Shown: positions 15,091-23,953, counted from the first letter of the stretch. The stretch: DNA of 64,000 nt from JAKFWI01 sp031399165 (GCA_031399165.1 JANNOO010000038.1:62001-126000); one strand, 5' to 3'. The notes: generated from the letters alone by a model not told the origin. Made by a program: numbers and translations.

Positions 15091-17661
15091 TTAGAAGCTG
15101 CCGCGCAGCGTGATTCCGACCGTACGTGGATCGCCCAGCGTGCCGACGATCAGACCCGATCCGCCAGATTGCGCCGCGAGGATTTCGTAGTACTCCGTGC
15201 CCCCAAGGTTGCGGCCCCAGAGGAACACGTCCCAGCCGTTCGCACCCCGGAAGCCGATCCGGCCATTCACCAGCGAATAGCCTTCGATGTTCAGGTAAGC
15301 CGACGCTGACGGGTCGGAGCTGAAATCCGTGCGCCAGCTAACGTCGGCGCCGATGAAGTAATCGCCGTCGCGCCCGAAGAACTTGCTCGGGAGTGTGTAC
15401 TCGCCGCCCGCTGACGCCGCCCAGTCAGACACGCCGGGCAAGCGTGCGCCCGAGATATCCTTGAACTGCGCCGTTATGGTTCCCGCTCCATTTGGGTTCG
15501 GAATGGGACGGCCGGTTTCCTCAATCGGCAGCGGCGCGTTGGGGAAGCTGACGTACTTCCCGTCCGTGTATGCCACCGCCGCATAGACTGAGAAGTTTTC
15601 GGTAAGACGGGCCGACGCGTCGATTTCCACCCCGCGCACGCGCACCTTTTCGGCATTGGCCAGATAGCCGCGGAGAGTACCTACGACATTCGCCACGACC
15701 GTCGTTTGATAGTCCTGAATATCCGTATTGTAGGCGGTGATATTCAACGTCGCGCCCGAGAACGGCCGTGTCTTGACCCCCACTTCGTAGTGCGTGACCT
15801 CTTCCGGCTCAACGACAACCGGCGTGCCCGCTGGCACGCCGCCTACGTTTAGCGCGAAGGATTTGAAGCTTGTGGCGTAGGTTGCGTAGGTGTTGATGTT
15901 GTCTGTTACGTCATAAGCGACGGTGAGCTGACCAGAGATATTGGTGTCGTCGGTCGACGCCTGGTAGGTCTGGCGCGACAGGATGGAGTTTTTCGCCGCG
16001 ACGATCGCGCCCGAATTGGGTTGGCCCACCGGGCTTAATCCGCCCGAGACAGGCGAATCGTAATCGGTCGATTTTTCGTCGTAGTTGAAGCGCAGGCCCG
16101 GCAGCAACCTTAGTTTGTCTGTTACCTTCCATTCAAGCTGGCCAAACACGGCGGCGCTTGTTGTATCGGTATAGACGTTCTGAATCTGCGTGTAGCCATC
16201 AAGCAGAGCGGGAATGAAGGCAGCCTGATCGCCGCGGATGGTCGTGCCGTCGCTGCCGGTGAACACGTTTGAAGCGCGCGGATCAATCAGCCAGCGCGCC
16301 GCTGCCGAGCCTTGCGACTGGGTGTTGTGCGTTTCGATTGTCTGTTCGAAGTAGAAGGCGCCGATCACAAAACTCAGATTGTCGTACAGGTCGCCCGCGT
16401 AGCGCACTTCTTGCGACCACTGATCCTGGGTGGAACGGTTAGCCGATTGCGTGGTGATGGGCAGGCCGAGGAAGTCGCGATCGTTCGACGGGAACCAGTC
16501 CCATTTCCGGCGCGCGGTAATGGAGGTGAGCGTGCCGGGACCGACATCCCAGTTCAACGTCAGCGATTGACCGTCGATGTTTTGATAGGAGCGGTGAGCA
16601 ACGTCGGCGTCCGTTGTTCTTGCGAACGCGTCAAATTCGGCGTAGATCCCATTCGGGCCGGTTGGAATGCCGCCGACGCTGGGGTTGGTTATCGTCGTGC
16701 GGAAGGTTTCTGCAACCGGCAAGGAATAATTCACGCCGGGTTGGGTGGCGTTGATCGAGTCGATCAGGCCGAAGAACTGGCGGTTGGCCGTACGGTATGT
16801 CGGCGCAACGCGCACCGGCACCTGCGCATAGCCCTCGGGCCGTTGGCGCGTGTAATCACCCGCGAGGATGACCTCCAGATTGTCGGTGGCGTTCCACAGG
16901 AGCGAGCCGCGGACGCCCAGATTATTCTGATCGTTGAGATCGTCGCCGGAGTTTTGTTTGCTGGCGTTCTTTAGCATGCCGTCGCGCTGGGTGCCGGAGA
17001 AGGAGAGGCGGCCGGCGAGTTTATCGCCAATCAGCGGGCCTGTGGTTGTCGCCTTGGCCTGAAGAAAGCCCCAGTCTCCGTACGAAATTTCAACATCCGT
17101 CGCAGGTGTGAAGCTTGGCTTCTTTGACGTGATGTTGATCGCACCGGACGTGGTGTTCTTGCCGTACAATGTGCCTTGCGGGCCGCGCAGCACTTCAATG
17201 CGCTCTACGTCCAGAAAATCCAGCGAGGCCTGTGCGGGGCGGGCCCAGAACACGCCATCGACGTAGAGACCGACGCCAACCTCCACGCCGTCATTGGTCA
17301 GGCCGAAGGTTGTGCCGAGGCCGCGAATGTTGAGCGCCGTGTTGCGCGGGTTGGAGGAGTAGATTTGCAGTGAGGGCACCAGCTCTTCGAGCTTGAGAAC
17401 GTTGGTTGTGCCGCTGTCCGCAAGCAGGGCGCCACTGACCACCGAGATCGGGATCGGCACGTCCTGGAGATTTTCAGCGACGCGCCGCGACGTGACGATG
17501 ACAGCGTCCGTTTCTGTTGCCTGCGCGATCTGGAACGGCGTGGCGTCTTGCGCCGGTTCCTGAGCGGCCTGGGCATGGGCGTTGCCGGCGAGCATTAGGG
17601 CGCCGGTGGCGACGCCGAAGGCCCAATGGCGCTTCAAGCCGCGTCGCGAATTCCTGTCCAT
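15091..17661 (-). CDS. TonB-dependent outer-membrane receptor, substrate unknown
   Basis: An 856-residue receptor. It has a signal peptide ending ...GNAHAQA, a TonB box-like DAVIVTSRR near residue 55, a plug domain (VPIPISVVSGALLADSG, LRGPQGTLYGKNTTSGAINI), and a 22-strand barrel ending in the aromatic motif GITLRGSF. The plug and RGPQGTLYGKNTTSGA run is that of the large group used for uptake of iron chelates, vitamins and organic nutrients in oligotrophs. The ATG at 17661 follows AAGGGG; a TTG five codons upstream is less likely. It lies between an Rrf2 regulator and the sulfate importer on the same strand, so the substrate may be a sulfur-containing organic molecule. That is inference from neighbours only. 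Confidence 0.92.
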   Translation of the reverse strand: MDRNSRRGLKRHWAFGVATGALMLAGNAHAQAAQEPAQDATPFQIAQATETDAVIVTSRRVAENLQDVPIPISVVSGALLADSGTTNVLKLEELVPSLQIYSSNPRNTALNIRGLGTTFGLTNDGVEVGVGLYVDGVFWARPAQASLDFLDVERIEVLRGPQGTLYGKNTTSGAINITSKKPSFTPATDVEISYGDWGFLQAKATTTGPLIGDKLAGRLSFSGTQRDGMLKNASKQNSGDDLNDQNNLGVRGSLLWNATDNLEVILAGDYTRQRPEGYAQVPVRVAPTYRTANRQFFGLIDSINATQPGVNYSLPVAETFRTTITNPSVGGIPTGPNGIYAEFDAFARTTDADVAHRSYQNIDGQSLTLNWDVGPGTLTSITARRKWDWFPSNDRDFLGLPITTQSANRSTQDQWSQEVRYAGDLYDNLSFVIGAFYFEQTIETHNTQSQGSAAARWLIDPRASNVFTGSDGTTIRGDQAAFIPALLDGYTQIQNVYTDTTSAAVFGQLEWKVTDKLRLLPGLRFNYDEKSTDYDSPVSGGLSPVGQPNSGAIVAAKNSILSRQTYQASTDDTNISGQLTVAYDVTDNINTYATYATSFKSFALNVGGVPAGTPVVVEPEEVTHYEVGVKTRPFSGATLNITAYNTDIQDYQTTVVANVVGTLRGYLANAEKVRVRGVEIDASARLTENFSVYAAVAYTDGKYVSFPNAPLPIEETGRPIPNPNGAGTITAQFKDISGARLPGVSDWAASAGGEYTLPSKFFGRDGDYFIGADVSWRTDFSSDPSASAYLNIEGYSLVNGRIGFRGANGWDVFLWGRNLGGTEYYEILAAQSGGSGLIVGTLGDPRTVGITLRGSF

Positions 17662-17718
17662 CTTAATCCCCTTCAAGAATCAAAGGCCGCGCCGATAGCT
17701 CAGGCGCGAGCATGACGC

Positions 17719-17748
17719 AGATAAGGGGTTTAATGCCTACTAGGTCAA
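17719..17748 (-). promoter_or_regulatory. Possible sigma-70-type promoter for the TonB receptor
   Basis: Read on the minus strand: TTGACC, 18 bases, TTATCT, giving a leader of about 50 bases. A short dyad (CCTACTAGG, 17737-17745) overlaps the -35 side and could be where a repressor such as the neighbouring Rrf2 protein binds. Confidence 0.35.
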
Positions 17749-17791
17749 TGGGACTTATAGATATAGCGGCGAAGATTTCTAATCAGGCGGT

Positions 17792-18277
17792 TCAGCGGCC
17801 CTGACGCTTAGGAACTTTCGGAGAACCTGGCTTGCTTGGTTTGAGGGTTTTGCGGGCGCCGGCCCGGTCAGGCGTGAGGTCCGCGATGGTCCGGGCGTCC
17901 AGCACCTCGTTAACGGCGTCGCGCACCTCGCGCATCACCGCCCGGGTGGTGCAGGCGTTGGGGTCGGGGCAGTCGGCGCAGGGCTGGTAGAAGTAGAGGC
18001 TGGCGCACGCTATCGGCGCCAGCGGGCCATCCAGGGCGCGGATGATGCGGGACAGCTTGATCTCTTCCGCCGGCGCGGCAAGGGCGTAGCCGCCCAGTTT
18101 GCCGCGCGCGCTGATCAGCACGCCGTCCTTGCGCAGTTCCAGCAGGATCGCCTCAAGGAACTTTCGCGGCGCGTCGGCGCGGGTGGCGATTTCCTGAATG
18201 GAAAGCGGCGCTGGATCGTCATGTTCGGCGAGCACGGCAAGCGCGCGCAGGGCGTATCGGGATTTTTGGCTCAGCAT
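17792..18277 (-). CDS. Rrf2 family transcriptional regulator
   Basis: A 161-residue Rrf2 protein with the winged helix at residues 1-70 (SQKSRYALRALAVLAEH, IATRADAPRKFLEAILLELRKDG, then GGYALAAPAEEI). Residues 90-112 carry four cysteines spaced C-x8-C-x2-C-x5-C, more than the three of IscR, so an iron-sulfur cluster or redox-active cysteines are possible. The tail is Lys/Pro-rich and unstructured. It precedes the TonB receptor and sulfate importer on the same strand; Rrf2 proteins such as CymR control sulfur and cysteine genes in other bacteria, so it probably controls this block. The CymR/IscR role is inferred from context. Confidence 0.85.
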   Translation of the reverse strand: MLSQKSRYALRALAVLAEHDDPAPLSIQEIATRADAPRKFLEAILLELRKDGVLISARGKLGGYALAAPAEEIKLSRIIRALDGPLAPIACASLYFYQPCADCPDPNACTTRAVMREVRDAVNEVLDARTIADLTPDRAGARKTLKPSKPGSPKVPKRQGR

Positions 18278-18332
18278 GGGCTTGGGCGCGTGCGGGCGCG
18301 GGTGCTACGGAGGCGGCAAAAGGAAGGCCCTC

Positions 18333-19109
18333 ATGCCGTATAAAACCCTGATCGTCGAGACCCATGACCGGGTCCGGCTTATTCGCTTCAACCGTCCAGA
18401 AGCGCTGAACGCGTTCAATAATCAGCTGATGGATGAGTTAACCGCCGCACTGATGGCGGCGGAGGCGGACGAGGGCGCCGGCTGCATTGTCATTACCGGC
18501 TCAGACAAGGCATTTGCGGCCGGCGCCGATATCAAGGAGATGGCGGAAAAAACCTACGCCGATACGCTTGGCGAGGATTTCATAACCCGCAACTGGGAGG
18601 CGGTAACGCGCTGCCGCAAGCCGGTGATCGCCGCCGTCGCGGGCTATGCACTCGGCGGCGGTTGCGAGCTGGCGATGATGTGCGATTTCATTATCGCCGC
18701 TGACAACGCGAAATTCGGCCAGCCGGAAATCAGGCTGGCGGTTTCGCCGGGCGCCGGCGGCACGCAACGCCTGCCGCGCTTCATCGGCAAGGCCAAGGCA
18801 ATGGACATGGTGCTGACCGGACGGCTGATGGATGCCGCCGAAGCCGAAAGATGTGGTCTGGTTAGCCGCGTCACGCCGCTCTCGGAGATGTTGCCCGCGG
18901 CGATGGCGGCGGCGCGGACGATCGCCTCCATGTCGCCCAATGCAGTCATGCTGACCAAGGAATTGGTCAACACGGCGTTCGAGACGCCGCTGACGCAGGG
19001 CGTGCTCATGGAACGCCGTCTGTTCCAATCGATGTTTGCGTTTGAAGATCAAAAAGAGGGCATGGCCGCCTTCAACGATAAGCGCCCGCCGAATTTTCGG
19101 GGCCGTTAG
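18333..19109 (+). CDS. Enoyl-CoA hydratase
   Basis: A 258-residue crotonase-fold enzyme that adds water to 2-enoyl-CoA in fatty-acid beta-oxidation. The oxyanion-hole segment KAFAAGADIKEM and the GGGCELAMMCDF helix are standard. Both catalytic glutamates are present: one in GGGCELA and one in FGQPEIRLAVSPGAGGTQRLPR. The length and sequence match the short-chain type (FadB1x/EchA). The ATG at 18333 follows AAAGGAAGG. It is divergent from the Rrf2 gene; no link to sulfur metabolism is evident. Confidence 0.92.
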   Translation: MPYKTLIVETHDRVRLIRFNRPEALNAFNNQLMDELTAALMAAEADEGAGCIVITGSDKAFAAGADIKEMAEKTYADTLGEDFITRNWEAVTRCRKPVIAAVAGYALGGGCELAMMCDFIIAADNAKFGQPEIRLAVSPGAGGTQRLPRFIGKAKAMDMVLTGRLMDAAEAERCGLVSRVTPLSEMLPAAMAAARTIASMSPNAVMLTKELVNTAFETPLTQGVLMERRLFQSMFAFEDQKEGMAAFNDKRPPNFRGR

Positions 19110-19137
19110 CCCGGCAGCGAAAAACTTTGAATGAGCC

Positions 19138-19157
19138 AAAAAGGGGAAATCCCCTTT
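19138..19157. terminator. Rho-independent-terminator-like hairpin
   Basis: AAAGGGG and CCCCTTT pair around a 4-base AAAT loop. Read on the minus strand it is followed by five U's, on the plus strand by three. It lies 30 bases after the enoyl-CoA hydratase stop and probably ends that transcript. Confidence 0.6.
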
Positions 19158-19275
19158 CAGGTCAGTGCGTTACACAAAAATGACGTGCCGGTGAGGGTTT
19201 TGTGACAAAGAAGCCTCATTGCAGGGGCTGCGTCTTCAACGGTACAGCAAGGGCGTTCCAAAGGACGGTTTCAGA

Positions 19276-20796
19276 ATGGCCGGTGCTCAGGAGCGCGAAC
19301 TCAAGTTCGAGTTCGAGTCAGGAGACGCGGTGGAGGCGCTGGTTGACCGCGCCGCCGCCGGAGCGCCGTCGCGCATCCAATTGTATGAGACAATCTATTT
19401 CGACACACCGGAATTTGATCTTCGCGCGTGCGGGCTAAGCCTGCGCGTCCGCAAGGGCGGCGATCAATATGTCCAAACAATCAAACGCCATGTGCGCGCC
19501 AGCGGCGGGATGGCGCGGTGGGAAGAAGAACACGCGGTCGAGGGGCCATGCCCGCAATTCAGCGCCGCCGACGCCAAGGTGCTGAAGGCGGCGTCCATCA
19601 TTGCGGACAAGGCGGTGCTGCGCCCCGTATTCATGGTGCGCAGCGAGCGCAGAACCTGGAGCCGCAGCGCGCAGGGCGTCGATGTCGAGTTCGCGCTGGA
19701 TCGCGGCGAGATCGTCGCGGGCGGAAACAAAGCCGAATTGTGCGAACTCGAAATCGAACTGAAGCACGGCGCGCCGCGCGACCTGTTCGATATCGCGCGG
19801 GCGCTCTCCGAATCTGCGTGGCTGCGGCCGACGACATTCACCAAGGACGAGCGCGGCTACCGCTTGCTCGACGAAACCTGGGGCAAGCCGGCGCGCGCCA
19901 AGCCCGCGCCGCTTACCCCGCGCATGACGCCGCGCACGGCGTTCCGTACGATTGCGCTATCGTGCGTGCAGCACTTCCTGCTCAACGAACTCGTGGTTCG
20001 CCGCGCAATCAATGCCGAGGCGATTCATCAGGCGCGCATTGCGCTGCGCCGTCTGCGCTCCGCTATGTCGCTGTTCGCGCCGATCCTCAGCGACGGGCAG
20101 ACGGAAGCGATCAAGGCCGATCTCAAATGGCTTTCGGACTCGTTCGGCAAGGTGCGCGACCTTGATGTGTTTGAGGCCCGCGTTCTGGCGCCGCGCGAGC
20201 AGGCGCTGTCGCTCGGCCTGGCGGAGCTTGCCGACTATATGGGCCAACTCAAACAGCAGCGCTATCGCGCGCTAGTGGCTGATCTTTCTTCGCCGCGCTG
20301 GCGCGCAGGATTGCTGCGTTTGCTGGAATGGGTTGAGGCCGGCGAATGGGCGCTGCGGGGCGAAGAAGCCGCCGAAACGGCCGTGGCGTTCGCCACACGG
20401 CGGATTAACAAGAAGCGGCGGGATATGGTGCGCGAAAGCAGCAACCTGCGCAAACTCGATGATGAAGCGCTGCATGATCTGCGCAAGACGGGAAAGCGTC
20501 TGCGCTACGCCACGGAGTTTTTTGCGCCCTTGGCCAGGCGAAAGGCAGAGCGCGCGCGCATCAAGGCGCTCCTCACAGGCCTCGAAGCGCTTCAAAGCAC
20601 GCTCGGGCGCCAGCACGATCTGGTCTACTCCGCAGACATGCTCACCGAAGTCGCCGCGAATGCTGAGACAGGCAATCCAAAGCTGATGTTCGCCGCCGGC
20701 CATCTGGCGGGCGAAATGCGGACGAATCTGTCTGAGCGGTCGTTATCGTCAGCGCAGGCAGCGGTGCGCATGATTGGCGCAGCCGAGCCGCTCTAG
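19276..20796 (+). CDS. CYTH-CHAD domain protein (inorganic triphosphatase-like)
   Basis: A 506-residue two-domain protein. Residues 1-200 are a CYTH domain (triphosphate tunnel fold): the ExExK signature is ERELK at residues 6-10, followed by TIYFDTPEFDLRACGLSLRVR and EEEHAVEG. Residues 220-500 are a CHAD helical domain with repeated His/Arg pairs (EAIHQARIALRRLRSAMSLF, ALHDLRKTGKRLRYATEFF), which binds polyphosphate. Proteins of this architecture, such as YgiF, hydrolyse inorganic triphosphate and associate with polyphosphate granules. ATG 19276 was chosen because the ExExK lies close to the N-terminus. Its end overlaps the convergent GST gene by 4 bases. Confidence 0.9.
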   Translation: MAGAQERELKFEFESGDAVEALVDRAAAGAPSRIQLYETIYFDTPEFDLRACGLSLRVRKGGDQYVQTIKRHVRASGGMARWEEEHAVEGPCPQFSAADAKVLKAASIIADKAVLRPVFMVRSERRTWSRSAQGVDVEFALDRGEIVAGGNKAELCELEIELKHGAPRDLFDIARALSESAWLRPTTFTKDERGYRLLDETWGKPARAKPAPLTPRMTPRTAFRTIALSCVQHFLLNELVVRRAINAEAIHQARIALRRLRSAMSLFAPILSDGQTEAIKADLKWLSDSFGKVRDLDVFEARVLAPREQALSLGLAELADYMGQLKQQRYRALVADLSSPRWRAGLLRLLEWVEAGEWALRGEEAAETAVAFATRRINKKRRDMVRESSNLRKLDDEALHDLRKTGKRLRYATEFFAPLARRKAERARIKALLTGLEALQSTLGRQHDLVYSADMLTEVAANAETGNPKLMFAAGHLAGEMRTNLSERSLSSAQAAVRMIGAAEPL

Positions 20797-21398
20797 CCGG
20801 CCGCAGTTTCCGTCATCTCAGGGCGCTGGCTGTAGCGTTCGTAGAACGCGGCCAGCTTCGGGCGCCCGCTGCGCCAGTCGCGCTCGGCGTGACGCAAATC
20901 GAGATAGCTCAGGGCGCAGGCCGGGCACACGGCGTTGAACGCTGGGCCGGTTTCAAGGCGATCGGCTTCGGCTTCGAACATGTCTGCGGCGCGCAAAATT
21001 TTGCGCCATTGCCCTTCGCTCCATTCGCTCCAGCGAAACGGCGCGGGCCGCAGAAAGTCTTCGTAGCGCATGAGCACGGCGGCGTCGCTCATGCCGTCCG
21101 CGGCGGCCTGATAGCGCAGCGTTCGCCAGCGTTCGGCGCCTTCAGGCGGCAGGATACGGGTTTTTCCTATAGCGTCGAAATATTCGACGATGACGCGGCT
21201 GTCATAAAGCGCGGTTCCGTCGTCGAGCAGCAGGGTGGGAATTTTGCCGAGGGGATTGGCGTGCGCAACGCTGATGTCTTCCTTGACGGGCGTAAGCGTT
21301 GCGGGAACGTAGGTGATGTTATCGGCGACCCCCGCCAATGAAGCGGCGATTTTGACTTTGCGAACGAAGGGAGAAGCCGGCGAAAAGAACAGCTTCAT
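20793..21398 (-). CDS. Glutathione S-transferase family protein
   Basis: A 201-residue GST. The thioredoxin-like N-terminal domain has the FSPASPFVRKVKIAASL opening with the catalytic-type serine, and the cis-proline loop NPLGKIPTLLLDDG is followed by the glutathione-binding DSRVIVEYFD. The C-terminal helical domain ends in KLAAFYERYSQRPEMTET. Substrate unknown. The start ATGA overlaps the stop of the small secreted protein upstream, so the two are translationally coupled. Confidence 0.9.
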   Translation of the reverse strand: MKLFFSPASPFVRKVKIAASLAGVADNITYVPATLTPVKEDISVAHANPLGKIPTLLLDDGTALYDSRVIVEYFDAIGKTRILPPEGAERWRTLRYQAAADGMSDAAVLMRYEDFLRPAPFRWSEWSEGQWRKILRAADMFEAEADRLETGPAFNAVCPACALSYLDLRHAERDWRSGRPKLAAFYERYSQRPEMTETAAG

Positions 21399-21616
21399 GG
21401 CAGCGTAACGCGGGCGATCTTGGAGTCGGGATCGCCGCCGCCCGACGTTGTGATTCCCACGCCGAGGCCGGGCAGGCGATTTTCCGCAAGCGTTTCAAGC
21501 GCGGCGCGGCCCTTCGCCAGGATCGCCAATTGCTCGACCGTTGCAGCGAACGCGGTTGAACCTGATAGCAGGGCGATGGCGCAGGCCGCGGCGATCAGGA
21601 TGGATTCTTTGGGCAT
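21395..21616 (-). CDS. Small secreted protein (73 aa), function unknown
   Basis: A 73-residue protein with a clear signal peptide (MPKESILIAAACAIALLSGSTAFA, cleavage near residue 25) and a mature part of about 48 residues (VEQLAILAKGRAALETLAEN..., then Gly-rich). ATG 21616 is preceded by GGGGGAAA at good spacing; the longer in-frame start is rejected. It overlaps the GST start by 4 bases. No known domain is visible. Confidence 0.7.
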   Translation of the reverse strand: MPKESILIAAACAIALLSGSTAFAATVEQLAILAKGRAALETLAENRLPGLGVGITTSGGGDPDSKIARVTLP

Positions 21617-21701
21617 GTTGTTTCCCCCGGCGGCTTTATTTCTTCGCAACGAGCCTGATGCGCGCACATGCTGCCGGCAAGCAAAATGTGCGCGGGACCG
21701 G

Positions 21702-21809
21702 CTATTTCGCGGGGCGTCCCTGAAACGGCGCCATGGCTTTTTCGCCGCCGAAGCGGCGCGCTTCGCCGCCGGCTAGGATGACGCCGCCGAGGTGGGAAAA
21801 CGCTGGCAT
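21702..21809 (-). pseudogene. mobA: N-terminal remnant of molybdenum cofactor guanylyltransferase MobA
   Basis: A 35-codon frame beginning 6 bases after the feoB stop. It reads GGVILAGGEARRFGGEKAMA then PFQGRP before a TAG. This is the nucleotide-binding N-terminus of MobA (consensus LAGGxSxRMGGxDKA...L.GRP), with the Gly-rich loop and the Lys kept. Intact MobA has about 200 residues; everything after GRP is absent in all frames on this strand, so this is a remnant. MobA attaches GMP to molybdopterin. A stretch of about 85 bases with no recognised content separates it from the next gene. Confidence 0.7.
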
Positions 21810-21815
21810 GTGCGA

Positions 21816-23654
21816 CTAAAGACCGGCGGCCTTCGCGATCCAATAGGTTGCGCCGGAGGCGATATAAGCGAGGGCGAACAGGTAGGCGACGGTAAGCGCG
21901 GTCCAGCGCCAGGAGTTCATCTCGCGGCGCGCCACTGCCATGCTGGCAAGGCATTGCGGCGCGTAGACGTACCACGCCAGAAACGCGAGCGCCGTGGGCA
22001 GCGACCAGGCGCCGGAGAGCATGGCGCCGAGGCTGGCGGCGTTCTCGTCCGCGCCTTGCACGGCGTAGACGGTGCCCAGCGCGGCGACCGCCACTTCACG
22101 CGCCGCCATGCCAGGCACGAGCGCGATGGCGATTTCCAGATTGAAACCAATCGGACGCAGTAAGGGTTCGAGCACGCCGCCGATCATGCCAGCGAAGCTC
22201 TTGCGAATGTCTCCAGAGGCGCCGGCCGGAAAGCTGACGAGGAACCAGAGGATCACAGATACGGCGAAGATTATGGTGCCGGCGCGGCGCAGGAACGCCC
22301 AGGCGCGTGAAAACAGGTTGAGGAGATAATCCTGCAGGTCGGGCAGTTTATAGGTCGGCAATTCCATTAGCAGCGGCTGGGGCTCGCCCTTCGTGACGGT
22401 GCGTTTCATGACGAACGCGACGATCACGGCGCTGAGCACGCCCGCGGCGTAGAGCCCGAACATCACCAGGCCCTGCAGTCCGAACGGGCCGACATTGGTG
22501 CTCGGGATGAACGCGGCGATGATCAGCGTATAGACCGGAAGGCGCGCCGAGCAGGTCATCAGCGGCGCGATCATGATCGTGGTGAGACGGTCTTTTTCGT
22601 TTTCGATCACGCGTGCGGCCATCATGCCGGGAATGGCGCAGGCGAAGCTGGAGAGCAGCGGAATGAACGCGCGGCCGTTCAGACCCACGCGCAGCATCAA
22701 TTCGTCCATCAGGAACGCGGCGCGCGCCATGTAGCCAGAGGCTTCGAGCAAAAGGATTAGCGCAAACAGGATCACGATCTGCGGCAGGAAAATAACCACG
22801 CTGCCGACGCCAGCGATGACCCCATCGGTGATCAGCCCTTTGAGCCAACCATCGGACAGGGTCGCGGAAACCCAGTCGTGAAGGGCGGTGGTGGCCGCGT
22901 CAATCGCGTCCATCGGGCCGGTTGCCCAGGTAAACACGGCCTGGAACATGAAGAACAGGATCGCCGCGAGGATGAGCGGGCCAGCGATTGGGTTGAGCAC
23001 GACCGCGTCAATGGAGCGCGTCAGGCGGTTCATCACCGGCTCGGCTAGTACGACGTCACGGGCGATGGCGCGCGCTTCGCGTTGCTGGGTGCGCAGGTCT
23101 GCGCCGGGCGCGGGCGGCGGCGGCGAGGCGAGCCAGGACTCGGAGGCAAGCAGCGCCTCAATCCGCGCCAGCAAATCGGCGCGGCCGGCCGCGCGGGTTG
23201 CGCGCGTGGCGACGACCGGCACGCCCAGGCGCCGCTCAAGTTCGGCCACGTCGATGCGCACGCCGTCGCGCTCGGCGACGTCCATCATGTTCAGCGCCAG
23301 CACCATCGGCCGGCCGAGCGCGCGTATCTGCAATATGAAATGAAGGTGCGTGCGGACGTCGGACGCGTCGATCAGAACCAGCAGTGCGTCGGGCGCCTGT
23401 TCTTCACTGTGGCGGCCCGTGATCGCGTCCACGGCGATCCGCTCATCGAGTGAGCGGGTGGTAAAACCGTATATGCCGGGAAGATCGATCAGTTCTATCG
23501 TGCGGCCGGCGCCGGTCTTGAACCAGCCGCGGCGGCGCTCAACGGTAACGCCGGCATAGTTCGCGGTTTTTGCGCGGCCGCCGGTGAGGCCGTTGAACAT
23601 GGTCGACTTGCCGGAATTGGGCGCGCCAACCAGCGCCAAACGCAAAGTGCTCAA
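21816..23654 (-). CDS. feoB: Ferrous iron transporter FeoB
   Basis: A 612-residue ferrous-iron permease with a G-protein domain at the N-terminus: P-loop GAPNSGKSTMFNGLTG (residues 9-24), G3 DLPGIYGF, and ALNMMD as G4. After an intermediate helical region come about nine membrane helices, including the conserved GAIP-type FACAIPGMMAARVIENEKDR gate. It is shorter than the enterobacterial form (about 770). The start is TTG at 23654, overlapping the feoA stop by 4 bases, so FeoA and FeoB are translationally coupled. The operon has a Fur-like operator upstream. Confidence 0.95.
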   Translation of the reverse strand: MSTLRLALVGAPNSGKSTMFNGLTGGRAKTANYAGVTVERRRGWFKTGAGRTIELIDLPGIYGFTTRSLDERIAVDAITGRHSEEQAPDALLVLIDASDVRTHLHFILQIRALGRPMVLALNMMDVAERDGVRIDVAELERRLGVPVVATRATRAAGRADLLARIEALLASESWLASPPPPAPGADLRTQQREARAIARDVVLAEPVMNRLTRSIDAVVLNPIAGPLILAAILFFMFQAVFTWATGPMDAIDAATTALHDWVSATLSDGWLKGLITDGVIAGVGSVVIFLPQIVILFALILLLEASGYMARAAFLMDELMLRVGLNGRAFIPLLSSFACAIPGMMAARVIENEKDRLTTIMIAPLMTCSARLPVYTLIIAAFIPSTNVGPFGLQGLVMFGLYAAGVLSAVIVAFVMKRTVTKGEPQPLLMELPTYKLPDLQDYLLNLFSRAWAFLRRAGTIIFAVSVILWFLVSFPAGASGDIRKSFAGMIGGVLEPLLRPIGFNLEIAIALVPGMAAREVAVAALGTVYAVQGADENAASLGAMLSGAWSLPTALAFLAWYVYAPQCLASMAVARREMNSWRWTALTVAYLFALAYIASGATYWIAKAAGL

Positions 23655-23881
23655 GGGGCGGTCTCGATTAAAAGCGCGCGCGCCTCTGCGGCGCGCAACG
23701 CGATGATGCGGCGATTGAGGCGCACGGCGAGCGGCTGACCGCCGAGCGGCCCGGCACCCAGCATTTCGACCTCGTCGCCCTCGGCGAAGCCGATTTCGCG
23801 CAGCTTGGCTTCAAGCTCGGGGCTGGCCTCGATGGCGGCGATGCGCGCGGCTGCGCCCTTGGCAAGACTGTCCAGAGTCAT
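23651..23881 (-). CDS. feoA: Ferrous iron transport protein FeoA
   Basis: A 76-residue SH3-like FeoA (LAKGAAARIAAIEASPELEAK, LREIGFAEGDEVEMLGAGPLGG, LAVRLNRRIIALRAAEARAL). It is a small cytoplasmic partner of FeoB needed for ferrous uptake. The ATG at 23881 gives the usual length; a TTG at 23896 is an alternative. The Fur-like palindrome lies 30 bases upstream. Confidence 0.92.
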   Translation of the reverse strand: MTLDSLAKGAAARIAAIEASPELEAKLREIGFAEGDEVEMLGAGPLGGQPLAVRLNRRIIALRAAEARALLIETAP

Positions 23882-23910
23882 GCGGTCTACTTGCAAGATT
23901 GGCGCTCAAC

Positions 23911-23927
23911 TTGCAAATCATTTGCAA
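23911..23927. promoter_or_regulatory. Fur/Mur-type operator upstream of feoA
   Basis: TTGCAAAT-C-ATTTGCAA is a perfect 8-1-8 palindrome 30 bases upstream of the feoA start. The TGCAAAT...ATTTGCA core is the arrangement bound by Fur/Mur in alphaproteobacteria. An extra TTGCAA half-site lies at 23891-23896. Confidence 0.7.
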
Positions 23928-23953
23928 CTGGGATGCGGCAGATCAAGCCGCGA

